DNA of 64,000 nt from ZC4RG20 sp963782445 (GTDB lineage Bacteria; Pseudomonadota; Gammaproteobacteria; Steroidobacterales; Rariloculaceae): contig CAWAJM010000001.1 of NCBI GenBank assembly GCA_963782445.1, positions 434,001-498,000 of the forward strand, written 5' to 3'. Of this stretch, positions 8,855-20,791 are shown in pieces. The position numbers and the translations under genes were made by a program. Under the pieces are notes generated by a model. It saw only the letters and a list, made by a program, of their open reading frames with translations. It ran no database searches and had not been told where the DNA came from. Every line of letters begins with the position of its first letter. The first letter of the stretch is position 1.

Positions 8855-11473
8855 ATGACGAACACGGTCTACTCGCTTCAGGTCTATCCGCACTTGCCGG
8901 CCGCGATCGAGCGGCTGGAGGAGATCGCCTCTAACTTCTGGTTCAGCTGGAATCCCCCGGCGCGCCTGCTGTTCGCACGGCTCGACGAGAGCCTCTGGGG
9001 CCGGACGGACAGCAACCCCAAGCTGTTTCTGCGCTGCGTCGACCAGGGGATTCTCGAGCGGGCGGCCGAAGACGAGACCTTTCTGAGCGCCTATCGCAAG
9101 GTCCTGACCGAATTCGACGCCTATCGCGAGCTCGGTCCGCTGCCCTACAAGGCCGGCGGCCTCGGCCAGCAGGACCTCATTGCCTACTTCTGCGCCGAGT
9201 ACGGGTTTCACGAGAGCTTTCCCATCTACTCGGGCGGCCTCGGCGTGCTTGCCGGAGACCACTGCAAAACCGCGAGCGACATGCGGCTGCCCTTCGTCGC
9301 CGTGGGTCTGCTTTACCGGCAGGGCTACTTCAATCAGCACATCGATCGCCACGGCCAGCAGATTCCCGAGTACATTCACATCGAGCCGCAGCACACGCCG
9401 CTGCAGCCGGCGCGCGACGGTGCCGGCAACGAGGTCTACGTGCGCTGTCCCTTCCCGGGGCGTACGGTCGTCGCGCGGGTCTGGCGTGCGGACGTGGGAC
9501 GTGTCCCCATTCTGCTGCTCGATACCGACGTCGCGGAAAATGCCGAGGCCGACCGGCATATCACGCATGTGCTCTACGGCGGCGGGCGCCAGCTGCGGCT
9601 GCAGCAGGAGGCCGTGCTCGGTATCGGCGGCGTCCGCGCGCTTCGGGCGCTCGGCTTCGCGCCGACCGTCTGGCATATCAACGAGGGGCATGCGGCCTTC
9701 ATGATTTTGGAGCGCGTGCGCGAGCTCGCGCTCGCGGGCCTGCCTTTCCGCCCGGGGCTCGAAGCGGTGGCCGCCGACACCGTCTTCACGACGCATACGC
9801 CGGTCTCGGCCGGTCACGACGTGTTCGCCCCCGAGCTGTTCCTCGAGCACTTCGAGGGGCTCATCGGCGATTTCGGCGTCGACGAGCAGACGCTGCTCGA
9901 GCTCGGCCGCAATCGCGACGGCGACGCCTTCAACATGACGCGGCTCGCGCTCAACGGCGCACGCTCGGTCAACGGCGTGAGCCGAATCCACGGCCGCGTC
10001 TCCTCCGAGCTCTGCAGTGCGACGTGGCCCGACGTGCCGCCGCTCGAGAACCCCGTCGGCTACGTGACGAACGGTGTGCACGTGCACAGCTTCATGCGCC
10101 AGCCCTGGTCCGACCTGCTCGATCAGCATCTCGGGCCCGCTTGGCATCACCATCTCATGGACCGCGCGCTCATGGAGCGGATCCACGACATCCCGCACGA
10201 GCGCTTCTGGTACACGAACCAGAGTGTCAAGACCGAGATGCTGCATGTGCTGAAGCACAGGCTCGCGCGGCAGCATACGCGCAATGGGCTCAGCGAGGCG
10301 CACATTCACCGCCTCTGCCAGCTCGTCGAGCCGGCCAATCCCAACGTGCTGACGATCGGTTTCGCCCGCCGCTTCGCGACCTACAAGCGCGCTACGCTGC
10401 TGTTCAACGATCTGCGCTGGCTCGAGAACCTCGTGAGCAACGAGGATCGTCCGGTGCTGTTCGTCTTCGCGGGCAAGGCACATCCGGCAGACGAGCCTGG
10501 ACAGTGGATGATGCGCGAGATACAGCGCATCTCGAACCAGCCGCCCTTCGTCGGCAAGATACTCCTCGTGGAAGGGTATGACGCGGGCTTGAGCCGCGCG
10601 CTGACCTCCGGCGTCGATATCTGGCTCAACAACCCTATCTATCCGTTCGAGGCGAGCGGCACGTCTGGCATGAAGGCGGCCATCAACGGCACGATCAACC
10701 TCAGCGTGCTCGACGGCTGGTGGGCCGAGGCCTACGACGGCGAGAACGGCTGGGGGATACCGCCGTCGATCGACACTCAGGACGCCGGCGAGCGCGACCG
10801 GCAGGATGCGACGGCGCTGTACGAGATCCTGCAGGACGAAGTCATTCCCCTGTACTACGGACGTGACGCGAAGCTCGGCTACTCGCTCGGCTGGGTCGAA
10901 CGCTGCAAGCGCTCGATGGCCTCCGTGCTGCCGCGCTTCAACAGTCAACGCGTCATGCACGACTACGCCCGTCTTTTCTACGGTCCCGCGGCCGCGCACG
11001 GCCGCAAGGTCGCCGCGGAGGATTTCCACGTCGCGCGCGAGCTCGCGGACTGGAAGGCGCGTGTGCGCGAAGCCTGGCCCGGCGTCGAGATCCATGGCGT
11101 GGAGGCCGGGCCAGGCGTCGTCGGCTACGGCGAGGATTTGGTGCTGGAGGTCGACGTGAAGCTCAACGGCCTGCGGCCGAAAGACCTGCGCGTCGAGTGC
11201 GTGCTGCACCGCAGGCTCTGCTCGGAGCTCACGGTGCCCGTCGAAGGCTACGCCGACAATCGCCGTTCGCAGAACGGCCTCATGTACATCGGCGACGAGA
11301 CGGCTGCGATTTGGGTCTTCGAGCCTCATGAGGAGCTGGGCGGCGACGTGTACCGCTTCCGGCTCGAGTTTCAGTCGCCTTGGTCGGGCGGGCTCGAGTA
11401 CGAGATCCGCATGGTGCCTCAGCACCCGGCGCTCTCGCATCCTTACGAGCTCGGCCTCATGCGCTGGCTATGA
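8855..11473 (+). CDS. glgP: Alpha-glucan (glycogen/maltodextrin) phosphorylase
   Basis: 872 residues from ATG 8855, preceded by GGAAAGGA; upstream in-frame codons are poorly conserved. The N-terminal DUF3417 module (IERLEEIASNFWFSWNP) marks the subgroup typified by Thermotoga maltodextrin phosphorylase. The pyridoxal-phosphate region EASGTSGMKAAINGT is intact. It releases glucose-1-phosphate from the non-reducing ends of alpha-1,4-glucans. A TATACT -10-like hexamer at 8826-8831 lies 24 bases before the start, without a good -35. The glgX start follows the stop by 17 bases, so glgP-glgX-glgC-malQ are probably one operon. Confidence 0.93.
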   Translation: MTNTVYSLQVYPHLPAAIERLEEIASNFWFSWNPPARLLFARLDESLWGRTDSNPKLFLRCVDQGILERAAEDETFLSAYRKVLTEFDAYRELGPLPYKAGGLGQQDLIAYFCAEYGFHESFPIYSGGLGVLAGDHCKTASDMRLPFVAVGLLYRQGYFNQHIDRHGQQIPEYIHIEPQHTPLQPARDGAGNEVYVRCPFPGRTVVARVWRADVGRVPILLLDTDVAENAEADRHITHVLYGGGRQLRLQQEAVLGIGGVRALRALGFAPTVWHINEGHAAFMILERVRELALAGLPFRPGLEAVAADTVFTTHTPVSAGHDVFAPELFLEHFEGLIGDFGVDEQTLLELGRNRDGDAFNMTRLALNGARSVNGVSRIHGRVSSELCSATWPDVPPLENPVGYVTNGVHVHSFMRQPWSDLLDQHLGPAWHHHLMDRALMERIHDIPHERFWYTNQSVKTEMLHVLKHRLARQHTRNGLSEAHIHRLCQLVEPANPNVLTIGFARRFATYKRATLLFNDLRWLENLVSNEDRPVLFVFAGKAHPADEPGQWMMREIQRISNQPPFVGKILLVEGYDAGLSRALTSGVDIWLNNPIYPFEASGTSGMKAAINGTINLSVLDGWWAEAYDGENGWGIPPSIDTQDAGERDRQDATALYEILQDEVIPLYYGRDAKLGYSLGWVERCKRSMASVLPRFNSQRVMHDYARLFYGPAAAHGRKVAAEDFHVARELADWKARVREAWPGVEIHGVEAGPGVVGYGEDLVLEVDVKLNGLRPKDLRVECVLHRRLCSELTVPVEGYADNRRSQNGLMYIGDETAAIWVFEPHEELGGDVYRFRLEFQSPWSGGLEYEIRMVPQHPALSHPYELGLMRWL

Positions 11474-11490
11474 GCGCGCCCTAGGCGAGC

Positions 11491-13548
<2,058 letters not shown>

Positions 13549-13589
13549 GATACTCGGTATACTCGAGGAGTTCGGGGGGCGGAGCTCGC

Positions 13590-14858
13590 ATGAGACCAAG
13601 AACGGTTCACCGCGTCGTCAGTCAGCTTACGCGACGCACGATGGCCGTCATCATGGCCGGGGGGCGCGGGCAGCGCCTCATGCAGATGACGGATAACCGC
13701 GCGAAGCCGGCGACCCCTTTCGGCGGCAAGTACCGCATCATCGATTTCTCGCTCTCGAATTGCGTGAATTCCGGGATCCGGCAGATCCTGATCCTTACGC
13801 AGTACAAGGCGCAGTCCCTGATTCAGCACGTGCGCCGGGGCTGGGGCTACCTGCACGGCGAGCTCGGCGAGTTCATCGACATCGTGCCGGCACAGCAGCA
13901 GCACGGCGAACGTTGGTACGTCGGCACGGCCGATGCGGTGTATCAGAACCTCTCCATTATCGATCAGCATCGGCCCGAGACGATTCTCGTGCTCGCCGGA
14001 GACCACGTCTACAAGATGGACTACGGCCCGCTCATCGCGTTCCACAAGGAAAGCGGGGCGGACATTACGATCGGCGGCGTGCAGGTGCCGCTCGCGCAGG
14101 CGAGCCAGTTCGGCGTCATGAGCGTCGATGCGAGTCACCGCGTCGTGAGCTTCGACGAGAAGCCCGCCAATCCTCAACCGATGCCGGATCGCGAGGGCGT
14201 CGCGCTCGCCTCGATGGGCATCTACGTCGTCGAAGTCGATTTTCTGCGCGAGCGCCTCGAGGCCGACGCAGCGGACCCGAATTCGGATCACGACTTCGGT
14301 CGTAACATCATTCCGCAGGCCATCCGCGACAGCCGCGTTTTCGCCTACCCGTTTCAGGACATCGAGACGAAGGCACAGGCCTATTGGCGCGACGTAGGCA
14401 CCGTCGATGCCTATTACCTCGCGAACATGGAGCTCGTCTACGTGAGCCCTGAGCTCAATCTCTACGACGAAGCCTGGCCGATCTGGACCTACCAGGAGCA
14501 AGTGCCCTGCGCGAAATTCGTGCTCGACGATACGGGCCGGCGCGGCATGGCGGTCAACTCCATGGTGGCCGGCGGCTGTATCGTCTCGGGTGCGGCCGTC
14601 CGCGAGTCGCTGCTGTTCTTCAACGTGACGATCGACGAGTGCAGTCAGGTGTACCGCTCGGTCGTGCTGCCGCATGTCGAAATCGGCCGCAATTGCGACA
14701 TCTCGCGCGCGATCATCGACGAGGGCTGCATCGTGCCCCACGGTACCGTGATCGGTAAAGACCTGGCTGCGGACAGTCGGCGCTACCACGTAACCGAGAA
14801 CGGCGTCGTGCTCGTGACGCCCGACATGCTGACGGCACAGCGCCGCCAGTCGTCTTGA
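13590..14858 (+). CDS. glgC: Glucose-1-phosphate adenylyltransferase (ADP-glucose pyrophosphorylase)
   Basis: 422 residues from ATG 13590. Nucleotide-binding AVIMAGGRGQRL and RAKPATPFGGKYRIIDF, the glucose-phosphate site EKPANPQP and a C-terminal left-handed beta-helix regulatory domain (VLPHVEIGRNCDISRAIIDEGC) are present. It makes ADP-glucose for glycogen synthase and is normally the allosterically controlled step. A TATACT hexamer at 13558-13563 could give an internal promoter. The stop overlaps the malQ start. Confidence 0.93.
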   Translation: MRPRTVHRVVSQLTRRTMAVIMAGGRGQRLMQMTDNRAKPATPFGGKYRIIDFSLSNCVNSGIRQILILTQYKAQSLIQHVRRGWGYLHGELGEFIDIVPAQQQHGERWYVGTADAVYQNLSIIDQHRPETILVLAGDHVYKMDYGPLIAFHKESGADITIGGVQVPLAQASQFGVMSVDASHRVVSFDEKPANPQPMPDREGVALASMGIYVVEVDFLRERLEADAADPNSDHDFGRNIIPQAIRDSRVFAYPFQDIETKAQAYWRDVGTVDAYYLANMELVYVSPELNLYDEAWPIWTYQEQVPCAKFVLDDTGRRGMAVNSMVAGGCIVSGAAVRESLLFFNVTIDECSQVYRSVVLPHVEIGRNCDISRAIIDEGCIVPHGTVIGKDLAADSRRYHVTENGVVLVTPDMLTAQRRQSS

Positions 14859-16315
14859 TCTCCGAGCCCTTCAAGCGGCGCCGCGCGGGCGTCCTGCTGC
14901 ATCCGACCTCGCTGCCCGGGCCGGGCCCCACCGGTGCGCTCGGCGACGACGCCTGGCGCTTCGTCGACTTCCTCTGCGACGGCGGCTTCACGGTCTGGCA
15001 GACGCTGCCCCTCGGTCCCGTGGATGCGCACGGCTCGCCCTATTGCCTGCGGTCGGCCTATGCCGGCGAGCCGCAGCTCATCGATACGCGCCGCCTCGCG
15101 ACGCTCGACGAGCTGCCTGCCGGCATGGAGTTCGCGGCCGTCCACGATGCGCCGCTCGAGGCGTATCGCTCGTTCTGCGCGCGCGCGACCCCTGCGCAAC
15201 GGCAGGCGTTCGCGGCTTTCGTCCAACGGCGCAGGCGCCGCCTGTTCCGCTACGGGCTGTTCGAGCTGTGTCGGAGCGAGGCGGGCGGCGCGCCGTGGTG
15301 GGAGTGGCCCGAGCCGCTGCGCGAACGCGATCTCGACGCGCTGCGCCGCCGCGCGGCGGCCGCACGGGACGAGTTTCGCGCGCTCGTGTTCGTGCAGTAC
15401 CTCTTCGATCTGCTCTGGTTCTCGCTCAAGCGCTATGCCAACGCGCGCGGCGTGCTGCTCTTCGGCGATCTGCCGTTCTACATGGACTTGAACAGCGTCG
15501 AGGTCTGGTGGGAACGGCGGCTCTTCTGCCTCGACGACCGCGGCCGTCCGCTGGCCGTCGCCGGCGTTCCGCCCGACTACTTCAACGCCGACGGGCAGCT
15601 CTGGGGCAATCCCCTTTACGACTGGGAGCAGATGCGCGCTGAAGGCTACGAATGGTGGATCGACCGCTTCGCGGGCCAGCTCGCGCGCTTCGACCTGCTG
15701 CGCATCGACCACTTCCGGGCGCTCGACTCGTACTGGGAGATTCCGGCCGGCGCCGAGACGGCGCGCGAGGGCCGCTGGCGGCCAGGCCACGGGCCGGAGC
15801 TTCTGACGTTGCTGCGGCGGCGCCTCGGGGATCTCCCTTTGGTCGCCGAGGACCTCGGCCTCATCACCGAGGGCGTTCGCAAGCTGCGCGACGATTTCGA
15901 TCTGCCCGGCATGGTCGTGTTGCAGTTCGCGTTCGACGGGTCGGACGACAATCCGCATCGCCTTCGCAATCACAAGCCGAACTCGGTCTGCTATACGGGG
16001 ACGCACGACAACGACACGACCGTGGGCTGGTACGCCGGCCAGGACCGCGAGGCACGGCAGCGAATCGCGGCCGAGCTCGGCGTCGAGCGCCTGCGCATGC
16101 CCGACGCGCTCATCGAGGCCGCCTACAGCTCACAGGCACGCCTGGCCGTCATCCCGATGCAGGACCTCATGGGGCTCGACAGCTCGGCACGCATGAATCT
16201 GCCGGGTAGCAAGGGCGGCAACTGGGGCTGGCGCTTCCGCTGGGACGACGTCGATCCTGCCGTGGCCGCGGTCGCCGGCGAGCGCGCTGCGCGGTGCGAG
16301 CGCGCGGCGGGGTAG
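14855..16315 (+). CDS. malQ: 4-alpha-glucanotransferase
   Basis: 486 residues initiated by TTG in a TTGA overlap with the glgC stop codon. GH77 features: RRAGVLLHPTSLPGP, GDLPFYMDLNSVEVW, LLRIDHFRALDSYW (nucleophile Asp region), LVAEDLGLI (acid/base Glu) and YTGTHDNDTTVGWY. It disproportionates malto-oligosaccharides to extend substrates for phosphorylase. Its usual glycogen partner, branching enzyme, is absent here. Confidence 0.92.
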   Translation: MISEPFKRRRAGVLLHPTSLPGPGPTGALGDDAWRFVDFLCDGGFTVWQTLPLGPVDAHGSPYCLRSAYAGEPQLIDTRRLATLDELPAGMEFAAVHDAPLEAYRSFCARATPAQRQAFAAFVQRRRRRLFRYGLFELCRSEAGGAPWWEWPEPLRERDLDALRRRAAAARDEFRALVFVQYLFDLLWFSLKRYANARGVLLFGDLPFYMDLNSVEVWWERRLFCLDDRGRPLAVAGVPPDYFNADGQLWGNPLYDWEQMRAEGYEWWIDRFAGQLARFDLLRIDHFRALDSYWEIPAGAETAREGRWRPGHGPELLTLLRRRLGDLPLVAEDLGLITEGVRKLRDDFDLPGMVVLQFAFDGSDDNPHRLRNHKPNSVCYTGTHDNDTTVGWYAGQDREARQRIAAELGVERLRMPDALIEAAYSSQARLAVIPMQDLMGLDSSARMNLPGSKGGNWGWRFRWDDVDPAVAAVAGERAARCERAAG

Positions 16316-16345
16316 CGGTGGGGGCGATTGCGGTCCGAGCCGAGC

Positions 16346-16373
16346 CCGAAGCCGGAGACGATTGCGGCTTCGG
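16346..16373. terminator. Possible bidirectional hairpin between convergent malQ and glgA
   Basis: A perfect 8-base stem CCGAAGCC / GGCTTCGG with a 12-base loop lies in the 117-base gap between the convergent stops. There is no U-tract on either side, so it is a weak terminator candidate. Confidence 0.25.
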
Positions 16374-16432
16374 ATCGTGGGTCGTGCGGGTTAAGGGCAC
16401 GCGCAGCTACGGCCGCGCGGCGCGAAGGGTCG

Positions 16433-17827
16433 TCATGCGAACCGCCCGTAGAGCGACTCGTACTCGGGCGCTTGATGCGCCCACGAGAAGTCGGCGGCCA
16501 TGGCATTATCGACGAGCCGTTCCCAGACGCGCGGCTCGCCGTACCAACGCAGCGCGGTCGTGACGCCCCAGAGGAGGCCGCCAAAGTCCGCGTCCTCGAA
16601 GACGCTGCCGTTGCCCGTGCCGGCCGCGGAATCGAAATGCTGCACTGTGTCGGCCAAGCCGCCCGTGGCCCGCACGATCGGGATCGTGCCGTAGCGTAGG
16701 GCGTAGAGCTGAGTGAGCCCGCAGGGCTCGTAGCGCGAGGGCACGAGCACGAAGTCCCCGCCCGCGAGGATCCGATGCGCGAGCGCTTCATCGTAGCCGC
16801 GCCGGAACGCGATGCGGTCGGGATGGCTCGCGGCCAAGTCCTCGAGCGTCCGCTCGAGCGCCGTCTCGCCGCTGCCGAGCAGAGCGAACCGCGCCGGCGT
16901 CCGCTCGAGCAGCTCCGGCAGCGCGGCCGCTAGCAGGTCGATGCCTTTCTGCCAGACAAGCCGCGTGACGGCGCCGACGATCGGACGCGCGTCGGCGGGC
17001 AGCCCGAGCTCGGCGCACAGCGCGGCGCGGACGCGCCGCTTGCCGGTGCGGTCCTGACGCGAGTAGTGGGCCTCCAGGAAGGCGTCCGATTCGGGCGACC
17101 AGGTCGAGTAGTCGACGCCGTTCAGAATACCCGTCACGGCGTCCGCACGTGCGCGCAGCGACGTCTCGAGGCCCATGCCGAACTCGGGCGTTTGAATCTC
17201 GCGCGCGTAAGTCGGGCTCACGGTCGTGATCGAGTCGGCGCAGCGGATGCCGAGCTTCAGGAAGTTCACGATACGCTCGGCGCGCTCGGGCGCGTCGCGA
17301 AGCTCGCCGAGCGCGCCGAGGCCCGCGCTCGCGAGGACGTGCTCGCCGAAGACGCCCTGATAGCCGACGTTGTGCAGCGTGAGCACGGAGGCGGCCTCGC
17401 GGGCGCGAGCGCCGCGCGCGAGCGCCGGTACGAGCGCCGCGTGCCAGTCGTGGCAGTGGAAGATCTGCGGTCGCCAGCCCACGGCGTCCGGGAACTCGAG
17501 CGCCGCCCGTGACAGCTTCGCGAAGCTTGCGGCATCGCGGTCGTCGCCCGTGTAGAGGGCCGTGCTCGCCTCGAACTCGGGCGCCCGGAGCAGATAGACG
17601 CGCGGACCGGGCCGGCCCGCGGCCGCGACCTCCGTGTACGGGCTCGCGGCGCCCGAGGGGACGACCGGTGCGAAACCGGCCCGCGGCAGCCCGGGATAGC
17701 TCGGCAGCAGCACGCGCACGTCGTGCCCGCGGGCGTGCAGGGCGGCCGCGAGGCCCGCGACGGCGTCGGCGAGACCGCCGGTCTTAGCGAGCGGCGCGTA
17801 CTCGGCCGTGACCATGAGCACCTTCAT
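16433..17827 (-). CDS. glgA: Glycogen synthase (ADP-glucose-type)
   Basis: 464 residues of the GT5/GT-B family. The N-terminus MKVLMVTAEYAPLAKTGGLADAV contains the ADP-glucose-binding KTGGL loop, and the C-terminal half has LVPSRYEPCGLTQLYALRYGT. It elongates glycogen using the ADP-glucose made by GlgC. The gene converges on the glg operon and lies 55 bases downstream of citrate synthase on the same strand, so it may be read from the gltA promoter. Confidence 0.93.
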   Translation of the reverse strand: MKVLMVTAEYAPLAKTGGLADAVAGLAAALHARGHDVRVLLPSYPGLPRAGFAPVVPSGAASPYTEVAAAGRPGPRVYLLRAPEFEASTALYTGDDRDAASFAKLSRAALEFPDAVGWRPQIFHCHDWHAALVPALARGARAREAASVLTLHNVGYQGVFGEHVLASAGLGALGELRDAPERAERIVNFLKLGIRCADSITTVSPTYAREIQTPEFGMGLETSLRARADAVTGILNGVDYSTWSPESDAFLEAHYSRQDRTGKRRVRAALCAELGLPADARPIVGAVTRLVWQKGIDLLAAALPELLERTPARFALLGSGETALERTLEDLAASHPDRIAFRRGYDEALAHRILAGGDFVLVPSRYEPCGLTQLYALRYGTIPIVRATGGLADTVQHFDSAAGTGNGSVFEDADFGGLLWGVTTALRWYGEPRVWERLVDNAMAADFSWAHQAPEYESLYGRFA

Positions 17828-17882
17828 TGGCCGGCCTCACTGACGTGCACGGCGGCCCGGCGCCGCGCCGCGGCGCGCGGGC

Positions 17883-19172
17883 TCACCCGCGTTCGCCGAG
17901 CGGCACGTAGGTCCTTTGCGTCGGCCCGACGTAAACCTGGCGCGGCCGGTCGATGCGCGCGTTGCCGCCGATGCGCACTTCCCGCCAATGCGCGATCCAG
18001 CCCGGCAACCGGCCGATAGCGAACAGGACGGTGAACATGTTCGTTGGAATGCCGATGGCGCGCATGATGATGCCGCTGTAGTAGTCGACGTTCGGATAGA
18101 GCTTGCGCTCGACGAAGTAGGGATCGCGCAGCGCGACCTCCTCGAGCGCGAGCGCGAGCTCGAGCAGGGGATCATGGATGCCGAGCTTCTCGAGCAGAGC
18201 GTCGCAGGCCGCCTTGATGATGCGCGCGCGCGGATCGAGGTTCTTGTAGACCCGGTGGCCGAAACCCATGAGGCGCACTCCGGCCTCCTTGCGCTTGACG
18301 CGGTCCACGAACTTCTCGAGCTTCTCGCCGCTCTCGTGCAACTGCGACAGCATCTCGATGACCGCGACGTTCGCGCCCCCGTGCAGCGGGCCCCAGAGCG
18401 CGCAGACGCCGGCCGCGACCGAAGCGTAGAGGTTTGCCTGCGACGAGCCGACCATGCGCACGGTGGAGGTCGAGCAGTTCTGCTCGTGGTCCGCGTGCAG
18501 CAGCAGCAGCCGATCCAGCGCCTCGACGACGACCGGGTCGGGCTCGTAGAGCCGATGCGGGTCCGAGAACAACATGTGCAGGAAATTGGCCGTGTAGCGC
18601 AGCTCGGAGCGCGGATAGTTCATGGGCTTGCCGACGGATTTGCGATAGCTCGCGGCCGCGATCGTGCGGACCTTGCTCATGAGCCGAGCCGCGGGCTCCA
18701 TGAAGTGGTCGCTGTCTTCGGGCTGGATGAAGACGGGCTGAAAGCAGCCGACGGCGTTGATCATGGCCGAGAGGATGGCCATCGGCGGCGAGTTGGCGGG
18801 GAAGCCGTCGAAATGGTGGCGCATGTCCTCGTGGATGAACTCGTGCTCGACGAGCAGCTTGCGAAAGTCCGCGAGCTGCGCGGCCGTCGGCAGATCGCCG
18901 AATATCAGGAGGTAGGCCGTCTCGACGAATGTCGACGCTTCGGCGAGCTCCTCTATCGGGTAGCCCCGGTAGCGCAATATTCCGCGGTCGCCGTCGATGA
19001 ACGTGATGGCGCTTTCGCAGGCACCCGTGTTGGCGTAGCCGCTGTCGAGCGTGATGAGCCCCGAGCGGGACCGCAGCGTCGTAATGTCGACCGCGGTGTC
19101 GTGTTCCGTGCCGACCACGACGGGTAGCTCGTAGGATGTGCCGTCGTAGGTAAGCGTTGCAGAATTGGTCAT
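17883..19172 (-). CDS. gltA: Citrate synthase, type II
   Basis: 429 residues from ATG 19172 (MTNSATLTYDG), with GGAGG seven bases upstream. Active-site regions: DHEQNCSTSTVRMVGSS (His), GPLHGGANVAVIEML and MGFGHRVYKNLDPRA (His and substrate arginine), and the C-terminal PNVDYYSG with the catalytic Asp. The size and the long N-terminal domain fit the hexameric, NADH-sensitive Gram-negative type. It condenses acetyl-CoA and oxaloacetate. Confidence 0.95.
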   Translation of the reverse strand: MTNSATLTYDGTSYELPVVVGTEHDTAVDITTLRSRSGLITLDSGYANTGACESAITFIDGDRGILRYRGYPIEELAEASTFVETAYLLIFGDLPTAAQLADFRKLLVEHEFIHEDMRHHFDGFPANSPPMAILSAMINAVGCFQPVFIQPEDSDHFMEPAARLMSKVRTIAAASYRKSVGKPMNYPRSELRYTANFLHMLFSDPHRLYEPDPVVVEALDRLLLLHADHEQNCSTSTVRMVGSSQANLYASVAAGVCALWGPLHGGANVAVIEMLSQLHESGEKLEKFVDRVKRKEAGVRLMGFGHRVYKNLDPRARIIKAACDALLEKLGIHDPLLELALALEEVALRDPYFVERKLYPNVDYYSGIIMRAIGIPTNMFTVLFAIGRLPGWIAHWREVRIGGNARIDRPRQVYVGPTQRTYVPLGERG

Positions 19173-19268
19173 TGAGCGCCTCCGGAAGTTGGCGGGCATT
19201 TTACGCCGGGGGCGCGGCCGCGGCGACGAGAGGCGGTGTGATGCAGGTATGGTTTGCAAAAAAAGTGC

Positions 19269-19296
19269 TTGCATTATGGATGCGCCGTTCTATATT
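19269..19296 (+). promoter_or_regulatory. Candidate sigma70 promoter for kamA-like gene
   Basis: TTGCAT (19269-19274), 16-base spacer, TATATT (19291-19296), inside a locally AT-rich patch between the divergent gltA and kamA-like genes. It lies about 100 bases before the chosen kamA start, which argues against starts further upstream. Confidence 0.5.
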
Positions 19297-19398
19297 TACG
19301 CCGTTTTTTCGGCAGAAGGTCTGCCGAGCCGCGGCCACCACGGGTGTGGCGCGGCACGTTCCATCGAAAGGCCGCCCGGCCTTGGGACACCGACGCAG

Positions 19399-20682
19399 GT
19401 GAACAAGCTGCTGTCCGTGGAGGAAGAACCTCCGAGTTCGGCTTCCGCCGAACGACCGCTTCCCGCCTTTCAACAACCCGAGCCCTCTCCAGTCAGACGC
19501 CAGCCGCCAAGGCTCGTGTCCGTCGCGCGCTCGCGTTTCGTCGTGAGCCCGGCGGCGAATGCGTTCCGCAAGCGCCATTTCCCGGATACGAAGGCGGCCG
19601 ACTGGAACGACTGGCGTTGGCAGAATCGCAACCGGATTCGCAGCCTCGAGCAGCTCGAGCGCTTCATCCGCGTGACGGACGAGGAGCGCGAGGCCATACG
19701 CCGGCACGACGGGCCGCTGCCCATCGGCCTTACGCCCTACTACATGAGCCTCGTCGATCCGGAGGACGCGAATCAGCCGCTGCGGCGCACGGTCGTGCCG
19801 ACGCTCAGCGAGTTTCGGCTCACGGCCGGGGAAGAGGACGATCCGCTCGGCGAGGACCACACGAGCCCGGTGCCCGGCCTCGTGCACCGGTATCCCGACC
19901 GTGTGCTGCTGCTCGTCACGAACTTCTGCTCCGTCTATTGCCGCTACTGCACGCGGGCCCGGCTCGTCGGCGCGAGCGGCGAGCGCGCGCTCAAGAAGGC
20001 CAACGTCGACCGGGCGCTCGAGTACATCCGGCAGACGCAGGCCGTGCGCGACGTGCTGATCTCGGGCGGCGATCCGCTGAGCCTCGACGAGGAGCGTCTC
20101 GAATACATCGTGGCGCAGTTGCGGGCGATTCCTCACGTCGAGTTCGTGCGCATCGGCTCGAAGCAGCCCGTCGTGCAGCCCATGCGCATCACGCCGACGC
20201 TGGCGCGCATGCTGCGCAAGTACCATCCGCTCTGGATGAGCCTGCACTTCACGCACCCGAGCGAGCTCACGCCCGAGGTGGCCGAGGCTTGCGGACGGCT
20301 TGCCGACGCGGGCGTGCCGCTCGGCAGCCAGACGGTCCTGCTCAAGGGCGTCAACGACGACACGGAGACGCTGAAGCGCCTGTTCCAAGGCCTGCTCAAG
20401 ATCCGCGTGCGGCCGTACTACCTCTATCAGTGCGATCCCATCCGCGGCTCCGCGCACTTTCGCACCCCCGTCGAGCGCGGCATCGAGCTCATCGAGAGCC
20501 TGCGCGGCCACACGACGGGCTATGCCGTGCCGAACTACGTCGTCGACGCCCCGGCCGGCGGCGGCAAGATCGCCCTGCTGCCGGATTCGATCGTCGGCCG
20601 GGACGGCGACGATCTGCTGCTGCGCAACTTTCAGGGCAAGACGTGCCGGTACCCGGACCCAGAGGGCAGCCTCGGGCGCTGA
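19399..20682 (+). CDS. Lysine 2,3-aminomutase-family radical SAM enzyme
   Basis: About 427 residues from GTG 19399 (start uncertain; the frame is open further up but a good promoter lies at 19269-19296). The [4Fe-4S]/SAM motif is Cys177-x3-Cys181-x2-Cys184 in NFCSVYCRYC. The pyridoxal-phosphate lysine is in VVDAPAGGGK (Lys390). Asp320 (GVNDD) and Asp383 match the two aspartates that hold the lysine side-chain ammonium in clostridial KamA; glutamate 2,3-aminomutases differ there. Predicted product is beta-lysine. The full-length C-terminus argues against the shorter EpmB, and no epmA is nearby. It heads a cluster of two ATP-grasp ligases and acetyltransferases. Confidence 0.87.
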   Translation: MNKLLSVEEEPPSSASAERPLPAFQQPEPSPVRRQPPRLVSVARSRFVVSPAANAFRKRHFPDTKAADWNDWRWQNRNRIRSLEQLERFIRVTDEEREAIRRHDGPLPIGLTPYYMSLVDPEDANQPLRRTVVPTLSEFRLTAGEEDDPLGEDHTSPVPGLVHRYPDRVLLLVTNFCSVYCRYCTRARLVGASGERALKKANVDRALEYIRQTQAVRDVLISGGDPLSLDEERLEYIVAQLRAIPHVEFVRIGSKQPVVQPMRITPTLARMLRKYHPLWMSLHFTHPSELTPEVAEACGRLADAGVPLGSQTVLLKGVNDDTETLKRLFQGLLKIRVRPYYLYQCDPIRGSAHFRTPVERGIELIESLRGHTTGYAVPNYVVDAPAGGGKIALLPDSIVGRDGDDLLLRNFQGKTCRYPDPEGSLGR

Positions 20683-20754
20683 GCTCACCGATCGGCCTGC
20701 GGGACAGGCGACGCCGCGGCGGTCGCCATTTGCCTTGCGACGTTCGGATCACGA

Positions 20755-20778
20755 GAAAAAGGGCTCTGACCCCTTTAT
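20755..20778. repeat. Single copy of GGGCTCTGACCCC repeat
   Basis: The core AAAAAGGGCTCTGACCCCTTT also occurs at 33245-33268 and, as a perfect inverted pair, at 58110-58161. Here it ends 13 bases before the ATG of the ATP-grasp gene, where no Shine-Dalgarno sequence is visible. Confidence 0.8.
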
Positions 20779-20791
20779 TCCCTTTATTGAA

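Noticed and set aside
8825..11440. 871-codon open frame antisense to glgP
   Set aside because: It is the mirror of a fully conserved phosphorylase in high-GC DNA, shows no recognisable family and has arginine/histidine/valine-heavy composition typical of shadow frames.
19165..19398. N-terminal extension of the kamA-like protein from GTG 19165
   Set aside because: It overlaps the start of gltA and the candidate promoter at 19269-19296, and its residues are not family-like.
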